The position numbers were made by a program, and so were the translations under genes. Below the pieces are notes generated by a model, which was not told where the DNA came from, made no database searches, and worked only from the letters and a program-made list of their open reading frames with translations. This document shows, piece by piece, positions 34,596-43,609 of a stretch of 43,948 nucleotides of DNA. This DNA comes from Thermoflavifilum sp. (lineage in GTDB: Bacteria; Bacteroidota; Bacteroidia; Chitinophagales; Chitinophagaceae): NCBI GenBank assembly GCA_023511875.1, contig JAIMAQ010000016.1:1-43948 (forward strand). The letters run 5' to 3'. Each line of letters begins with the position of its first letter. Position 1 is the stretch's first letter.

Positions 34596-34784
34596 AACCC
34601 ATTACCATGAAAGCATATAACACCAGTTAACACAAAAACGGGAAACGTACCCAATCGTGCTTTACCTGGGGGTAGGTGAAGCGGTGGTTGGCACATTTCC
34701 CGCGCAAGCAATCTTCTTCGAGAATAACGGACACAGACGAAGAAGAAAGGGTCTATTTATTCACCAAATAAACCGATTAAAATT
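34596..34784 (+). promoter_or_regulatory. 5' leader of the SusC gene with a 9-bp hairpin
   Basis: This 189-bp gap contains a perfect 9-bp stem TCTTCTTCG (34712-34720) / CGAAGAAGA (34738-34746) with a 17-nt loop. It also has a weaker 6-bp stem TTTATT/AATAAA (34756-34772) and a distant pair GGGAAA (34640-34645) / TTTCCC (34696-34701). There is no exact TAnnTTTG element. It could be a structured leader controlling SusC; no known riboswitch is recognised. Confidence 0.4.
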
Positions 34785-37700
34785 ATGGAAAAATCTGCAT
34801 TACGCATATGCACGAAATTATTATTGTACGCAAATAAACCGCAGTACATACTCAGCAAATATTGGTTGTCTATGAAGATGACAGTTTTGATGGTGCTGTT
34901 GATGGCCATACAGGCTTCAGCAAGAGTATATTCCCAAGAAATGCTTAGCCTGCATGTGCAAGATGTTGACCTTGCTCGGGCTTTACATTTGATAGAGAAG
35001 AAAAGCAGTTATCGTTTTTTGTACAACGATGCTTGGTTGCAAGATCATCCTCGGGTGAATCTGCATGTAACGCATGAAAAGATTACTGATGTGATGAGCC
35101 AACTCTTGGCCAATACAGGCCTCACCTATACCTTAATTGGAGATCGGCTTATCGTCATCGCTCCAAGAGAAATGAATATTCAAGCTATTCATCTCACGGG
35201 TGTAGTGCGTGATAGCCTGGGTCAGCCGCTGGCGGGCGTAACGGTGAAGGTTAAAGGTACCAATGTAGGCACAGTGACCGATGCAGAGGGGCGCTTTAGC
35301 TTAGAAGTACCCAATCAGCAGGCTATTTTGGTGTTTACTTACGTGGGTTATCAGCCCCAGGAGATTTCAGTGAGTCGATATGTTGCCGGCGAAGAAATGG
35401 TGGTAACCATGCACCAGATTGCCAGTGCATTGAATGAACTGGTGGTAGTAGGCTACGGTACGCAGCGGAAAAGCGTTGTTACTGGAGCTATTTCGAGTGT
35501 GAAGGCCAGTGAATTGACCGATATGCCCATGTCGCGCATTGAGCAGTCGCTCCAGGGGCGTGCTTCGGGCCTTACCATTGCAGCTAGCTCGGGTCAGCCT
35601 GGTGCGCCAGCTACAGTACGCGTACGGGGAACCACTTCTATCAACAACAGCGATCCGTTGTATGTGGTGGATGGAGTGCCTATCGACATTGGGGGCATTG
35701 ATTACCTCAATCCCAATGATATTGCCTCTATTGAAGTTTTGAAAGATGCAGCTTCGGCAGCTATTTATGGAGCTCGTGCAGCCAGTGGAGTCATTCTGAT
35801 TACCACTAAGAAGGGCACAGCAGGGGCTATGAAAGTGAATTATAGTGGATACTATGGCACCCAATCGCCTGCGCGCAAGTTGCACCTGCTCGATGCGCAG
35901 GAATATGCTACCCTGCGCAATGAGTCGGCCTTAGCTGCCGGGAAAGGGCTGGTATTCCCCGATCCGGCGGCCCTGGGTAAGGGTACCGACTGGCAAAGCG
36001 TTATTTTCAACAACCACGCAAAGATTCAGAACCATGACCTCAGCATTAGCGGGGGAAATCAAAAATCTACTTATTATGCTTCATTCGACTATTATGACCA
36101 AGAAGGTGTGGTGGCTACACCTATTTCCGAATACAAACGCTTTACAGTAAGATTTAATTCTGCACATCAAATCAACTCCTGGCTAAAGTTTGGCAACAAC
36201 CTGGGTTATTCTTACATTAAAAGTAAAGGCAGCCTGAATACCAACAGCGAATTTGGTGGCCCGCTGAGTTCGGCCATCAACTTGGATCCCATTACGCCTG
36301 TGGTGATCACCGATCCCAACATAGCCAATAGCCCGCCCTATAGTACTTATGCCCAGCAAATTATTCGCGATCCTCAAGGGAGGCCTTATGGTATTTCTTC
36401 TATCGTGGGTCAAGAAATGACCAATCCGCTGGCTTATATTCAAACTCAACTGGGCAATTATGGCTGGTCGCACAATATTGTGGGAAATGTATATGCAGAA
36501 ATCTCTCCCTTAGAAGGTCTCAACTTTCGCTCGAGTATTGGAGCCAAGCAGGCTTTCTGGGGTTACCAGAGCTTTACGCCTACATTTTATTTGAGTCCTA
36601 CTGTTTCTCATCTGGGAGGTCCTGAACTATACCGCACCCAGAATCAAGGACTCATTTGGGATTGGGAAAACACACTTTCCTATACCCGACAAATTGAACA
36701 ACATCATATCACTTTGTTAGTGGGAACCAGTGCACAAGAAAATACTTCTAGTGGGCTGGGGGTGACTTACAAAGGCTTGCCGGTCAACAATTATCAGGAT
36801 GCCTCTATGAATTATAACTTACCAGAGGTTACCAATGGCATTGCCAATAGGCCAGGCTATGGATACGAAAGCCAAATCTATCGGTTGAGTTCATATTTCG
36901 GACGTGTGGTGTATGATTATGCAGGCAAGTATTTGCTCACGGCTATTTTGCGCATTGATGGTTCTTCGCGTTTCGGGAGCAACAACAAATACGGTCGATT
37001 CCCTTCTGCATCTGTGGGCTGGATACCCAGTATGGAGTCGTTTTGGCCACAAAATAAGTTGGTCAATTACTTGAAGATCCGCGGCTCATATGGCATCACC
37101 GGCAACGACAATATTGGTGATTTTCAATATGTATCTACTGTAGGGGGCGGGCGAAACTATCCCTTTGGCAATGACCATATCCAGGTAGGTTATAGCCCCA
37201 ATGCACCCGCCAATCCTGACCTAAAGTGGGAACAAACCAGCCAGCTCAACCTAGGCTTCGATGCCGTTGTGTGGAGTGATTTTAACCTCACGTTCGACTG
37301 GTTTGTGAAGAAAACCACGGGTATGTTGTTACAGATTCAGATTCCTGGATATGTGGGCGCTTCCGGTGAACCTTTTGGTAACGTAGCCAGCCTGAAAGAT
37401 CAAGGCTTTGAAATGGAACTGGGTTATCACAAACGTATTGGCCAAGTAGAATTACAAGCCAATGGCAATGCCTCATATGTACAAAATACCATTACCAATA
37501 TTGGCGACAACAGTTTCTTTACGGCAGGCACCTTTCAAGCCAGCGCTTATGAAATTGCTCGCACGGCAGTAGGGCATCCAATAGCTTCGTTTTATGGGTT
37601 TAAAATCTTGGGTATCTTCCAAACCCAAGCCGATGTAGATCAATATGTAGATTCGAAAACCGGTAATAAAATTCAACCCAATGCCAAACCTGGCGATTTC

Positions 37701-38249
37701 AAATGGGCCGACTTAAACCATAACGGTATTATCGACGATAGCGACCGCACGTTTATTGGGAATCCTACTCCAGATTGGACTTTCGGATTTACGGTTTCGG
37801 CTAAATGGAAACAATTTGATGTATTGGTATTCGGACAAGGTGTGTCGGGAAACAAAATCTTTCAAGGGTTACGCAGGCTCGATATCCCTACGGCCAATTG
37901 GACCAAGACCGCACTGGGCAGGTGGACGGGCCCTGGTACTTCAAACAGTTTCCCCAGGCTGGTCGATAACGATCCCAACCACAACTTCACCTACCCGTCT
38001 ACCTTCTACTTGTCAGATGGTGCTTATTTACGGGTGAAAACCATCCAGATTGGCTATCGACTCCCATCTCGCGTCATCAAGCGCATGGGCATGGATCATC
38101 TGCGGGTATATATTGGAGCCAATAACCTCATCACTTTTACCCGATATAGCGGTTATGATCCAGAAATTGGCGGTAGTAGCTATAGCATTGACCGGGGCGT
38201 GTATCCGCAGGCCAAATCTTATGTCATTGGGCTAGATTTTGGTTTATGA
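34785..38249 (+). CDS. SusC/RagA-family TonB-dependent receptor with STN domain
   Basis: This 1154-residue outer-membrane receptor has the full transducer layout. A signal sequence (about 28-50, cleavage near ARVYSQ) is followed by an STN domain (55-125), a carboxypeptidase-regulatory-like beta domain (136-212) and a TonB-box-like segment NELVVVGYGTQ (217-227). The plug domain (about 228-350) contains LYVVDGVPID and IEVLKDAASAAIYGARAASGVILITTKKG, and the rest is the 22-strand barrel ending in aromatic SYVIGLDFGL. It imports oligosaccharides captured by the SusD lipoprotein. The STN domain is expected to signal to the upstream FecR protein. ATG 34785 begins MEKSALRIC, a start common in this family. 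Likely cargo, from the neighbouring enzymes, is beta-glucan oligosaccharide. Confidence 0.95.
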   Translation: MEKSALRICTKLLLYANKPQYILSKYWLSMKMTVLMVLLMAIQASARVYSQEMLSLHVQDVDLARALHLIEKKSSYRFLYNDAWLQDHPRVNLHVTHEKITDVMSQLLANTGLTYTLIGDRLIVIAPREMNIQAIHLTGVVRDSLGQPLAGVTVKVKGTNVGTVTDAEGRFSLEVPNQQAILVFTYVGYQPQEISVSRYVAGEEMVVTMHQIASALNELVVVGYGTQRKSVVTGAISSVKASELTDMPMSRIEQSLQGRASGLTIAASSGQPGAPATVRVRGTTSINNSDPLYVVDGVPIDIGGIDYLNPNDIASIEVLKDAASAAIYGARAASGVILITTKKGTAGAMKVNYSGYYGTQSPARKLHLLDAQEYATLRNESALAAGKGLVFPDPAALGKGTDWQSVIFNNHAKIQNHDLSISGGNQKSTYYASFDYYDQEGVVATPISEYKRFTVRFNSAHQINSWLKFGNNLGYSYIKSKGSLNTNSEFGGPLSSAINLDPITPVVITDPNIANSPPYSTYAQQIIRDPQGRPYGISSIVGQEMTNPLAYIQTQLGNYGWSHNIVGNVYAEISPLEGLNFRSSIGAKQAFWGYQSFTPTFYLSPTVSHLGGPELYRTQNQGLIWDWENTLSYTRQIEQHHITLLVGTSAQENTSSGLGVTYKGLPVNNYQDASMNYNLPEVTNGIANRPGYGYESQIYRLSSYFGRVVYDYAGKYLLTAILRIDGSSRFGSNNKYGRFPSASVGWIPSMESFWPQNKLVNYLKIRGSYGITGNDNIGDFQYVSTVGGGRNYPFGNDHIQVGYSPNAPANPDLKWEQTSQLNLGFDAVVWSDFNLTFDWFVKKTTGMLLQIQIPGYVGASGEPFGNVASLKDQGFEMELGYHKRIGQVELQANGNASYVQNTITNIGDNSFFTAGTFQASAYEIARTAVGHPIASFYGFKILGIFQTQADVDQYVDSKTGNKIQPNAKPGDFKWADLNHNGIIDDSDRTFIGNPTPDWTFGFTVSAKWKQFDVLVFGQGVSGNKIFQGLRRLDIPTANWTKTALGRWTGPGTSNSFPRLVDNDPNHNFTYPSTFYLSDGAYLRVKTIQIGYRLPSRVIKRMGMDHLRVYIGANNLITFTRYSGYDPEIGGSSYSIDRGVYPQAKSYVIGLDFGL

Positions 38250-38283
38250 ACCCTTCATTTCCAGAACATTAAAACTGTGTAAG

Positions 38284-39795
38284 ATGAAACTTCAATTGAA
38301 AATATATACCTATCTGTCGCTTGGCTTGCTGCTATCGGCATGCAGCAAAAGCTTTTTGGAAGTACAACCGAAAGGATTGCAACTGGAATCTAATTATTAC
38401 CAGACGCCTGATCAAGCCTTTGCCGCACTGGTGGCCGCTTACAACCCCATGGGCTGGGAAGCGGGCAGCAGCGATAATACATATATCGATCCACTTGGAC
38501 CACTCAACTCAGCATCTGATGAATGTTATGCAGGTGGCGGAGGCCCAACCGATATGGCTTTTTGGCAAGTATGGAATACCTATACCCTCACGCCCGCACT
38601 GGGGCCGCAGGCCGGATTTTGGGATAGAAACTATACAGGAATCTATCGGGCGAATATCTTTTTACAAAAAATAGTTGGCGTACAGGGCTTCGACCCAGCT
38701 ACAAAGGCGCGTTATGTGGCGGAAGCCAAGTTCTTGAGGGCTTATTATTACTTCTGGCTGGTAAGGCTTTTTAAAAATATCCCCCTCATTACTCATCCGC
38801 TAGCTACAGAAGAAATCTATAAGCAAACGCAAGCTCCAGTAGATTCGGTGTATCATCAAATCGAAACCGACCTCAAAGAAGCCATACCCGACTTGCCATG
38901 GACGGTAAATATTCCCAATGAGGGAGGAAGAGCCACAAAGGGAGCAGCATATGCACTTATGGGTAAGGTGATCATGTGGGAAGCAGGGCCCAACAACAAT
39001 TCGCGGATGTTGGAAGCAGCCGCTTATTTAGACAGCGTGAATTTCTCGGGTTATTATCAACTGGTGCCCAATTTTCCAGACATATTTAGCCCCGACAATA
39101 AATTCAACAGCGAATCTATTCTCGAAATCGTTCATACAGGCGCTCAGAATGCAGGTTGGGGCAACTGGCCCAACTTTTTAGGCAATGTCTATACCCAGAT
39201 GGTGGGCCCACGCAGCTATAGCGGACCCATATACTGGTCGGGTGGCTGGAGTTTTAACCCCATCATCCCTAGCTTTGTCGACAGCCTGAAGGGCGATCCT
39301 CGCTATCCGTATACAGTGGCCGATATCGATAGCATTGTCAATGCTGCACCGGGTAGGAGCTATACACCGGGTTATCAAAATACGGGCTATTTCATTCAAA
39401 AATATGCACCACTGGCCAAATATGTTTCCACGACAGGGCAGCCCGAACTCAATTTCCCCAATGATTATATTGAGATACGGCTCGCCGATACCTATTTGCT
39501 GGAAGCAGAAGCGCTGGTAAGAGGTGGTGGCGACTTGTCGAAAGCCAGTATGCTCTTGAATGCCGTTAGGGCCCGTGTGGGTCTCGGCAATATAGCTCCT
39601 ACACTTAAGAACATTTATCACGAGCGAATGATCGAACTGGCCACCGAAGGGCATCGCTGGTTTGATCTGGTACGCTTGGGCTGGGCGCCTTCCGTGCTGG
39701 CATTCAAAGGATTTCAAGCGGGTAAACATGAGTTGCTCCCTATTCCATTGGTGGAAATGAACAACACCCAATTGAAACAGAATCCTGGTTATTGA
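38284..39795 (+). CDS. SusD/RagB-family glycan-binding lipoprotein
   Basis: This 503-residue surface lipoprotein has signal peptide MKLQLKIYTYLSLGLLLSAC with a clear lipobox LSAC (lipidated C20). The TPR-type helical core typical of SusD is seen in YYQTPDQAFAALVAAYNP, AKFLRAYYYFWLVRLFKNIPLI and the C-terminal IYHERMIELATEGHRWFDLVRLGWA plus LLPIPLVEMN. It caps the SusC barrel and binds polysaccharide at the cell surface. It follows SusC by 34 bp. The start at 38284 is set by the signal peptide. The cargo, by context, is beta-glucan; binding residues cannot be read from the sequence. Confidence 0.95.
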   Translation: MKLQLKIYTYLSLGLLLSACSKSFLEVQPKGLQLESNYYQTPDQAFAALVAAYNPMGWEAGSSDNTYIDPLGPLNSASDECYAGGGGPTDMAFWQVWNTYTLTPALGPQAGFWDRNYTGIYRANIFLQKIVGVQGFDPATKARYVAEAKFLRAYYYFWLVRLFKNIPLITHPLATEEIYKQTQAPVDSVYHQIETDLKEAIPDLPWTVNIPNEGGRATKGAAYALMGKVIMWEAGPNNNSRMLEAAAYLDSVNFSGYYQLVPNFPDIFSPDNKFNSESILEIVHTGAQNAGWGNWPNFLGNVYTQMVGPRSYSGPIYWSGGWSFNPIIPSFVDSLKGDPRYPYTVADIDSIVNAAPGRSYTPGYQNTGYFIQKYAPLAKYVSTTGQPELNFPNDYIEIRLADTYLLEAEALVRGGGDLSKASMLLNAVRARVGLGNIAPTLKNIYHERMIELATEGHRWFDLVRLGWAPSVLAFKGFQAGKHELLPIPLVEMNNTQLKQNPGY

Positions 39796-39824
39796 TTATT
39801 TGGTTTTTAAAAATTCGATTGACC

Positions 39825-40763
39825 ATGAAACGATATCATATTTCCGATTTGCTTGCTGGATGTTTCGTTGTTGGGCTGCTGGCCATGATGTTGGCCAATT
39901 GTCGACCCGATGATTTAAAAGACATCAAGCTGGGCTCATTGCCCAAAGCCCAATTCCAGATTTTGGGCGGTGGCGATCAAAACACCATCACCTTAGTGAA
40001 TACTACGACTACGCCTTCCATTCCTTATTGGACGGTGGTGGAAACCCAACAAACGGCAGAAGGCGATTCAGCCCATTTTCGTTTTACGTTTGCTGGCACT
40101 TACACCATCAAACTTATCGTGGTAGCTCATGGAGGCATAGATTCAACGCAACAAACGGTGACCATCAACCACAATGATTCTACCGCTTGCGTAAACTCTG
40201 TCCAAGGCTTTATTGCCGGCTGCACGCATAAGACCTGGAAATTTTATCCAGAAGCATATGCCTACAAAGTGGGGCCTAATCCCGATGATGGGAGCTGGTG
40301 GGGCAATCCAGCTTCCGATGTGACGGGTGCTCGAGTATGCGATTTCAATGACGAATACACGTTTTACTTCGACGCCCAAGGTACATTTGTGTATGACAAC
40401 AAGGGCGATTTTTATACCGAAGATTATTTGGGTAAAGCCAACTGGAGTTGTGATGTGAATGCCGACTTGCCTCCAGCACAGCAACCATGGGCATCGGGAA
40501 CCTTCCGTTATCAAGTGATTGAAGGTACAGGCGTAGCCAAAAAAGGCCAACTCAAAGTGATTGGCCTGGGCGCCCATATTGGTTTGGCGAAGGTGACCAA
40601 CCAGGGCGAAACAAAAACTGCACCCACAGTGAATTCAGTGACTTATGACATCATCGATATGTATCACGATCCTTCAGGTTTCGATGTACTCAAATTGGCA
40701 ATTAACTCTACAGGCGATCCCAATAATCCCGTTTGGTGGACCTATACCTTGAGAAGTTATTAA
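39825..40763 (+). CDS. Surface glycan-binding lipoprotein, PKD-like domain
   Basis: This 312-residue probable lipoprotein has a signal peptide ending in MMLANC (C26). A PKD-like Ig-fold domain follows (about 40-125), with ITLVNTTTTPSIPYWTVVE and AHFRFTFAGTYTIKLIVVAHGG. The C-terminal part (about 130-312) starts with CVNSVQGFIAGCTHKTWKFYP. It has two pairs of cysteines and many aromatic residues, as expected for a carbohydrate-binding region, but I recognise no named family. Position directly after susD is that of the SusE-like surface glycan-binding protein. It lies 29 bp after susD. No enzyme motif is seen. Confidence 0.78.
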   Translation: MKRYHISDLLAGCFVVGLLAMMLANCRPDDLKDIKLGSLPKAQFQILGGGDQNTITLVNTTTTPSIPYWTVVETQQTAEGDSAHFRFTFAGTYTIKLIVVAHGGIDSTQQTVTINHNDSTACVNSVQGFIAGCTHKTWKFYPEAYAYKVGPNPDDGSWWGNPASDVTGARVCDFNDEYTFYFDAQGTFVYDNKGDFYTEDYLGKANWSCDVNADLPPAQQPWASGTFRYQVIEGTGVAKKGQLKVIGLGAHIGLAKVTNQGETKTAPTVNSVTYDIIDMYHDPSGFDVLKLAINSTGDPNNPVWWTYTLRSY

Positions 40764-40854
40764 TCGTGTGCATCTATTACTTGTTCGTGCAAGAAAAATG
40801 AATAGGTCTATCTATGAAAACCTATTTTTATTATATGTTTCAACATGGATGATT

Positions 40855-42054
40855 ATGAGAAAATGGACTTATTTATTCGCATGTCTAGGCGTATTGCAAA
40901 TATTGTTGTCCTGTAGCAAATCTTCTTCATCTCCTTCTTCCTCATTGCAACAGCCTGCTATAACCATTTCTGATGTTACCCTAGCACGTCAGCCCAGGCA
41001 AAATATCGCTTTTCGTTTTTATCTTGGCTTATCGGCTAGTTCTACCCAGGAGGTTACGGTAAATTATCATACCCAATCGGGTACAGCTATTGCGGGTAAG
41101 GACTTTGTACCCGATAGTGGTACTGTTCATTTTTCACCTGGAAGCACTCAAGCTTATGTAGATATCACAGTGATAGCCGATAGCTTACGCCAGCCCAATC
41201 AAACTTTTTATCTGATATTGGATAATCCCACGCATGCTAGTTTGTCTAAAACCAAAGGCGTGGCTACGATTTTAAATCAAGATTTGCCTTATTTGCCCAC
41301 AAGCGATTCAGGGTATACAAGTCCTATCTCGTATGCAGGCTATCAATTGGTTTGGCACGATGAGTTTAATGAAACTGCTTTATCAAGCGACGACTGGAAC
41401 TATGAAATAGGAGGCAATGGCTGGGGAAATCAAGAATTGGAATATTACACATCACGCCCACAAAATGTATTTCTTTCGGATGGTAAGCTGATCATTGAAG
41501 CACGTAACGAGAATTATGGAAACAACTCATACACTTCAGCACGCATCACTACACAAGGCAAGCATACATTTCAATATGGCCGCATCGATATTCGTGCTAA
41601 ACTTCCCGTAGCTACAGGCATGTGGCCGGCACTATGGATGCTTGGATCTAATATTGCACAGGTAGGGTGGCCGGCATGTGGAGAAATCGATATCATGGAA
41701 CTCATCGGCAAGAATCCTCGTGAGGTAGTGGGCTCATTGCATTGGAAAAAAGCTGATGGTAGTGTAGCTACGTTTAACAACAAATTTGACTTAACCAATG
41801 GCGATTTTTCACAGGCTTTTCATGTGTTTAGCCTTATCTGGAGCGCCGATTCGTTGCAGATCTTGGTCGATGATATCCCTTATGTGCGCACTTCACGACA
41901 AGACTTGAGCGATGGCATATATCCTTTCGACCAGCCTTTCTTTTTGATTTTTAATGTAGCCGTGGGAGGCAATTGGCCGGGTCCACCCGATCAAACCACA
42001 GTTTTTCCGCAACGAATGTTTGTAGATTATGTGCGGGTGTTTCAAAAAAACTGA
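40855..42054 (+). CDS. GH16 beta-glucanase lipoprotein with Calx-beta domain
   Basis: This 399-residue protein has a lipoprotein signal (lipobox LLSC, lipidated C20). A serine-rich linker leads to a Calx-beta domain (about 35-145, with YHTQSGTAIAGKDFVPDSGTV and TFYLILDNPTHA) and then a GH16 catalytic domain (about 160-399). The catalytic signature is EIDIME: nucleophile E277, helper D279, acid/base E282. The extra residue in this signature is the laminarinase (endo-beta-1,3- or beta-1,3-1,4-glucanase) form. WHDEFN and GMWPALWMLG are conserved flanks. As a surface enzyme it would cut glucan into fragments for SusCD. I set the start at ATG 40855 for the signal peptide; ATG 40849 is alternative. 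Confidence 0.92.
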   Translation: MRKWTYLFACLGVLQILLSCSKSSSSPSSSLQQPAITISDVTLARQPRQNIAFRFYLGLSASSTQEVTVNYHTQSGTAIAGKDFVPDSGTVHFSPGSTQAYVDITVIADSLRQPNQTFYLILDNPTHASLSKTKGVATILNQDLPYLPTSDSGYTSPISYAGYQLVWHDEFNETALSSDDWNYEIGGNGWGNQELEYYTSRPQNVFLSDGKLIIEARNENYGNNSYTSARITTQGKHTFQYGRIDIRAKLPVATGMWPALWMLGSNIAQVGWPACGEIDIMELIGKNPREVVGSLHWKKADGSVATFNNKFDLTNGDFSQAFHVFSLIWSADSLQILVDDIPYVRTSRQDLSDGIYPFDQPFFLIFNVAVGGNWPGPPDQTTVFPQRMFVDYVRVFQKN

Positions 42055-42100
42055 ATGATGATAGTCAATAAAAAATAGATAGCCACCCAACTCCAATGTT

Positions 42101-43609
42101 ATGCGCAAAAGGAATACAGGTTTAAAAAAGTTTGCATCGCTTCACAAGCTCTTGTTGATTTTCACCGTCGTGCTCATGTGCTGTTTGGGATTTACGGGTT
42201 GCGCAAAGTCAACAGCTTCACATCCATCGGAAACTCCTCCAGCCGACACCAGCCATCCCTCAAATGGCTCAACGCCATCACCCGGCGATGTAGCTTTCTG
42301 GCTCACGATGCCCGATCGATCGCAACTATTGGCTTTGCAACCCGTGGCTTTGCGTTTCACTACATCTACTGCTTCGCTTCCCACCATCGAAATCGATAGC
42401 ACACAAACTTATCAAACCATCGATGGCTTTGGTTTTGCACTTACTGGTGGCAGTGCATATTTGATTCATAAACTTCCTTACGCACAGCAACAGGCTTTGT
42501 TGAAAGAGTTGTTTGGCAACGATAGCTCAGCCATACAGATTAGTTATATGCGCATCAGCATAGGAGCGTCTGACCTCAATCGTGCGGCATTTACGTATGA
42601 CGACATGCCAGCTGGGCAAACCGATACGGCTTTGCAATATTTTGATTTAGGTGCCGATAAATACGATTTGATTCCCGTATTACAACAGATTTTGCAGATA
42701 AATCCACATCTGCATATCCTGGCCACTCCCTGGTCGGCTCCTGCATGGATGAAGACCAATAAAAGTTTAATTGGTGGCAGTTTAGATACAGCTTTCTACA
42801 ACGTGTATGCTCAATATTTTGTACGCTATCTCCAGGCCATGCAGGCACAGGGTATTCCCATAGAAGCCGTAACTCCACAAAATGAACCTTTATATAGAGG
42901 CAATAACCCCAGCATGGTGATGCAGCCCGAAGAGGAATTGCGTTTTATTAGAGATCATCTGGGGCCTGCTTTACGCGAAGCCAAGTTATCCACAAAAATC
43001 ATCGTATATGATCACAATTGCGATCGCCCAGATTATCCGATAACCATTTTGCAAGACAGCATGGCGCGAGAATATATAGATGGATCGGCTTTTCATCTTT
43101 ACGCAGGTAATATCACTGCGCTATCTCAAGTACACGATGCTTTTCCCGATAAGCATGTGTATTTCACTGAGCAATGGACAGGCGGGCCAGATCAGTTTGG
43201 CGCTAATCTGGGATGGGATGTATTGAACTTGATCATAGGTGCCACACGTAATTGGAGCCGGTGTGTGTTGAAATGGAATTTGGCCAATGCTCCAGATTAC
43301 CAGCCCCACACACCTGGAGGATGTGCGAATTGCTTGGGGGGCATCACTATTGGCGATACCATTACCCGTAATTCATCGTATTATGCAATTGCCCATGCGG
43401 CTAAATTTGTTCCGTCGGGATCTCTACGCATTTTTTCTTCCATGCCTGCAGGCTTGCCCAATGTGGCATTCCTCACTCCCAAGGGAGAAAAAGTATTGAT
43501 TGTATACAACGCCACTTCTACCACACAAACATTTGCTATTTCGTTTCGTGGGAAACAAGTTACTCCAGTATTACCAGCAGGAGCTGTAGGAAGCTTTGTC
43601 TGGAAATGA
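42101..43609 (+). CDS. GH30 beta-glucanase lipoprotein
   Basis: This 502-residue protein has signal sequence and lipobox FTGC (lipidated C34), a Ser/Thr/Pro-rich linker (to about 62) and a GH30 (beta/alpha)8 domain with its side beta-domain at the end. The acid/base is E262 in AVTPQNEPLY and the nucleophile is E357 in YFTEQWTGG. IDGFGFALTGGSA and LATPWSAPAWMKTN are GH30 signatures. The sequence resembles GH30 groups that include endo-beta-1,6-glucanases and glucosylceramidase-like enzymes. With GH16 alongside, beta-1,6-glucan branches of laminarin or fungal glucan are the most likely target. GGCANCLGGITI carries a close cysteine pair. It is the last gene of the locus; no terminator hairpin is seen after it. 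Confidence 0.92.
   Translation: MRKRNTGLKKFASLHKLLLIFTVVLMCCLGFTGCAKSTASHPSETPPADTSHPSNGSTPSPGDVAFWLTMPDRSQLLALQPVALRFTTSTASLPTIEIDSTQTYQTIDGFGFALTGGSAYLIHKLPYAQQQALLKELFGNDSSAIQISYMRISIGASDLNRAAFTYDDMPAGQTDTALQYFDLGADKYDLIPVLQQILQINPHLHILATPWSAPAWMKTNKSLIGGSLDTAFYNVYAQYFVRYLQAMQAQGIPIEAVTPQNEPLYRGNNPSMVMQPEEELRFIRDHLGPALREAKLSTKIIVYDHNCDRPDYPITILQDSMAREYIDGSAFHLYAGNITALSQVHDAFPDKHVYFTEQWTGGPDQFGANLGWDVLNLIIGATRNWSRCVLKWNLANAPDYQPHTPGGCANCLGGITIGDTITRNSSYYAIAHAAKFVPSGSLRIFSSMPAGLPNVAFLTPKGEKVLIVYNATSTTQTFAISFRGKQVTPVLPAGAVGSFVWK

Noticed and set aside
35367-35885. Open frame of 172 codons antisense to the SusC plug domain
   Set aside because: It is a shadow of a strongly conserved plug region, with no motifs of its own.
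39178-39771. Open frame of 197 codons antisense to susD
   Set aside because: It lies wholly inside the SusD gene on the opposite strand and has no recognisable domain. The SusD motifs on the plus strand explain the sequence.
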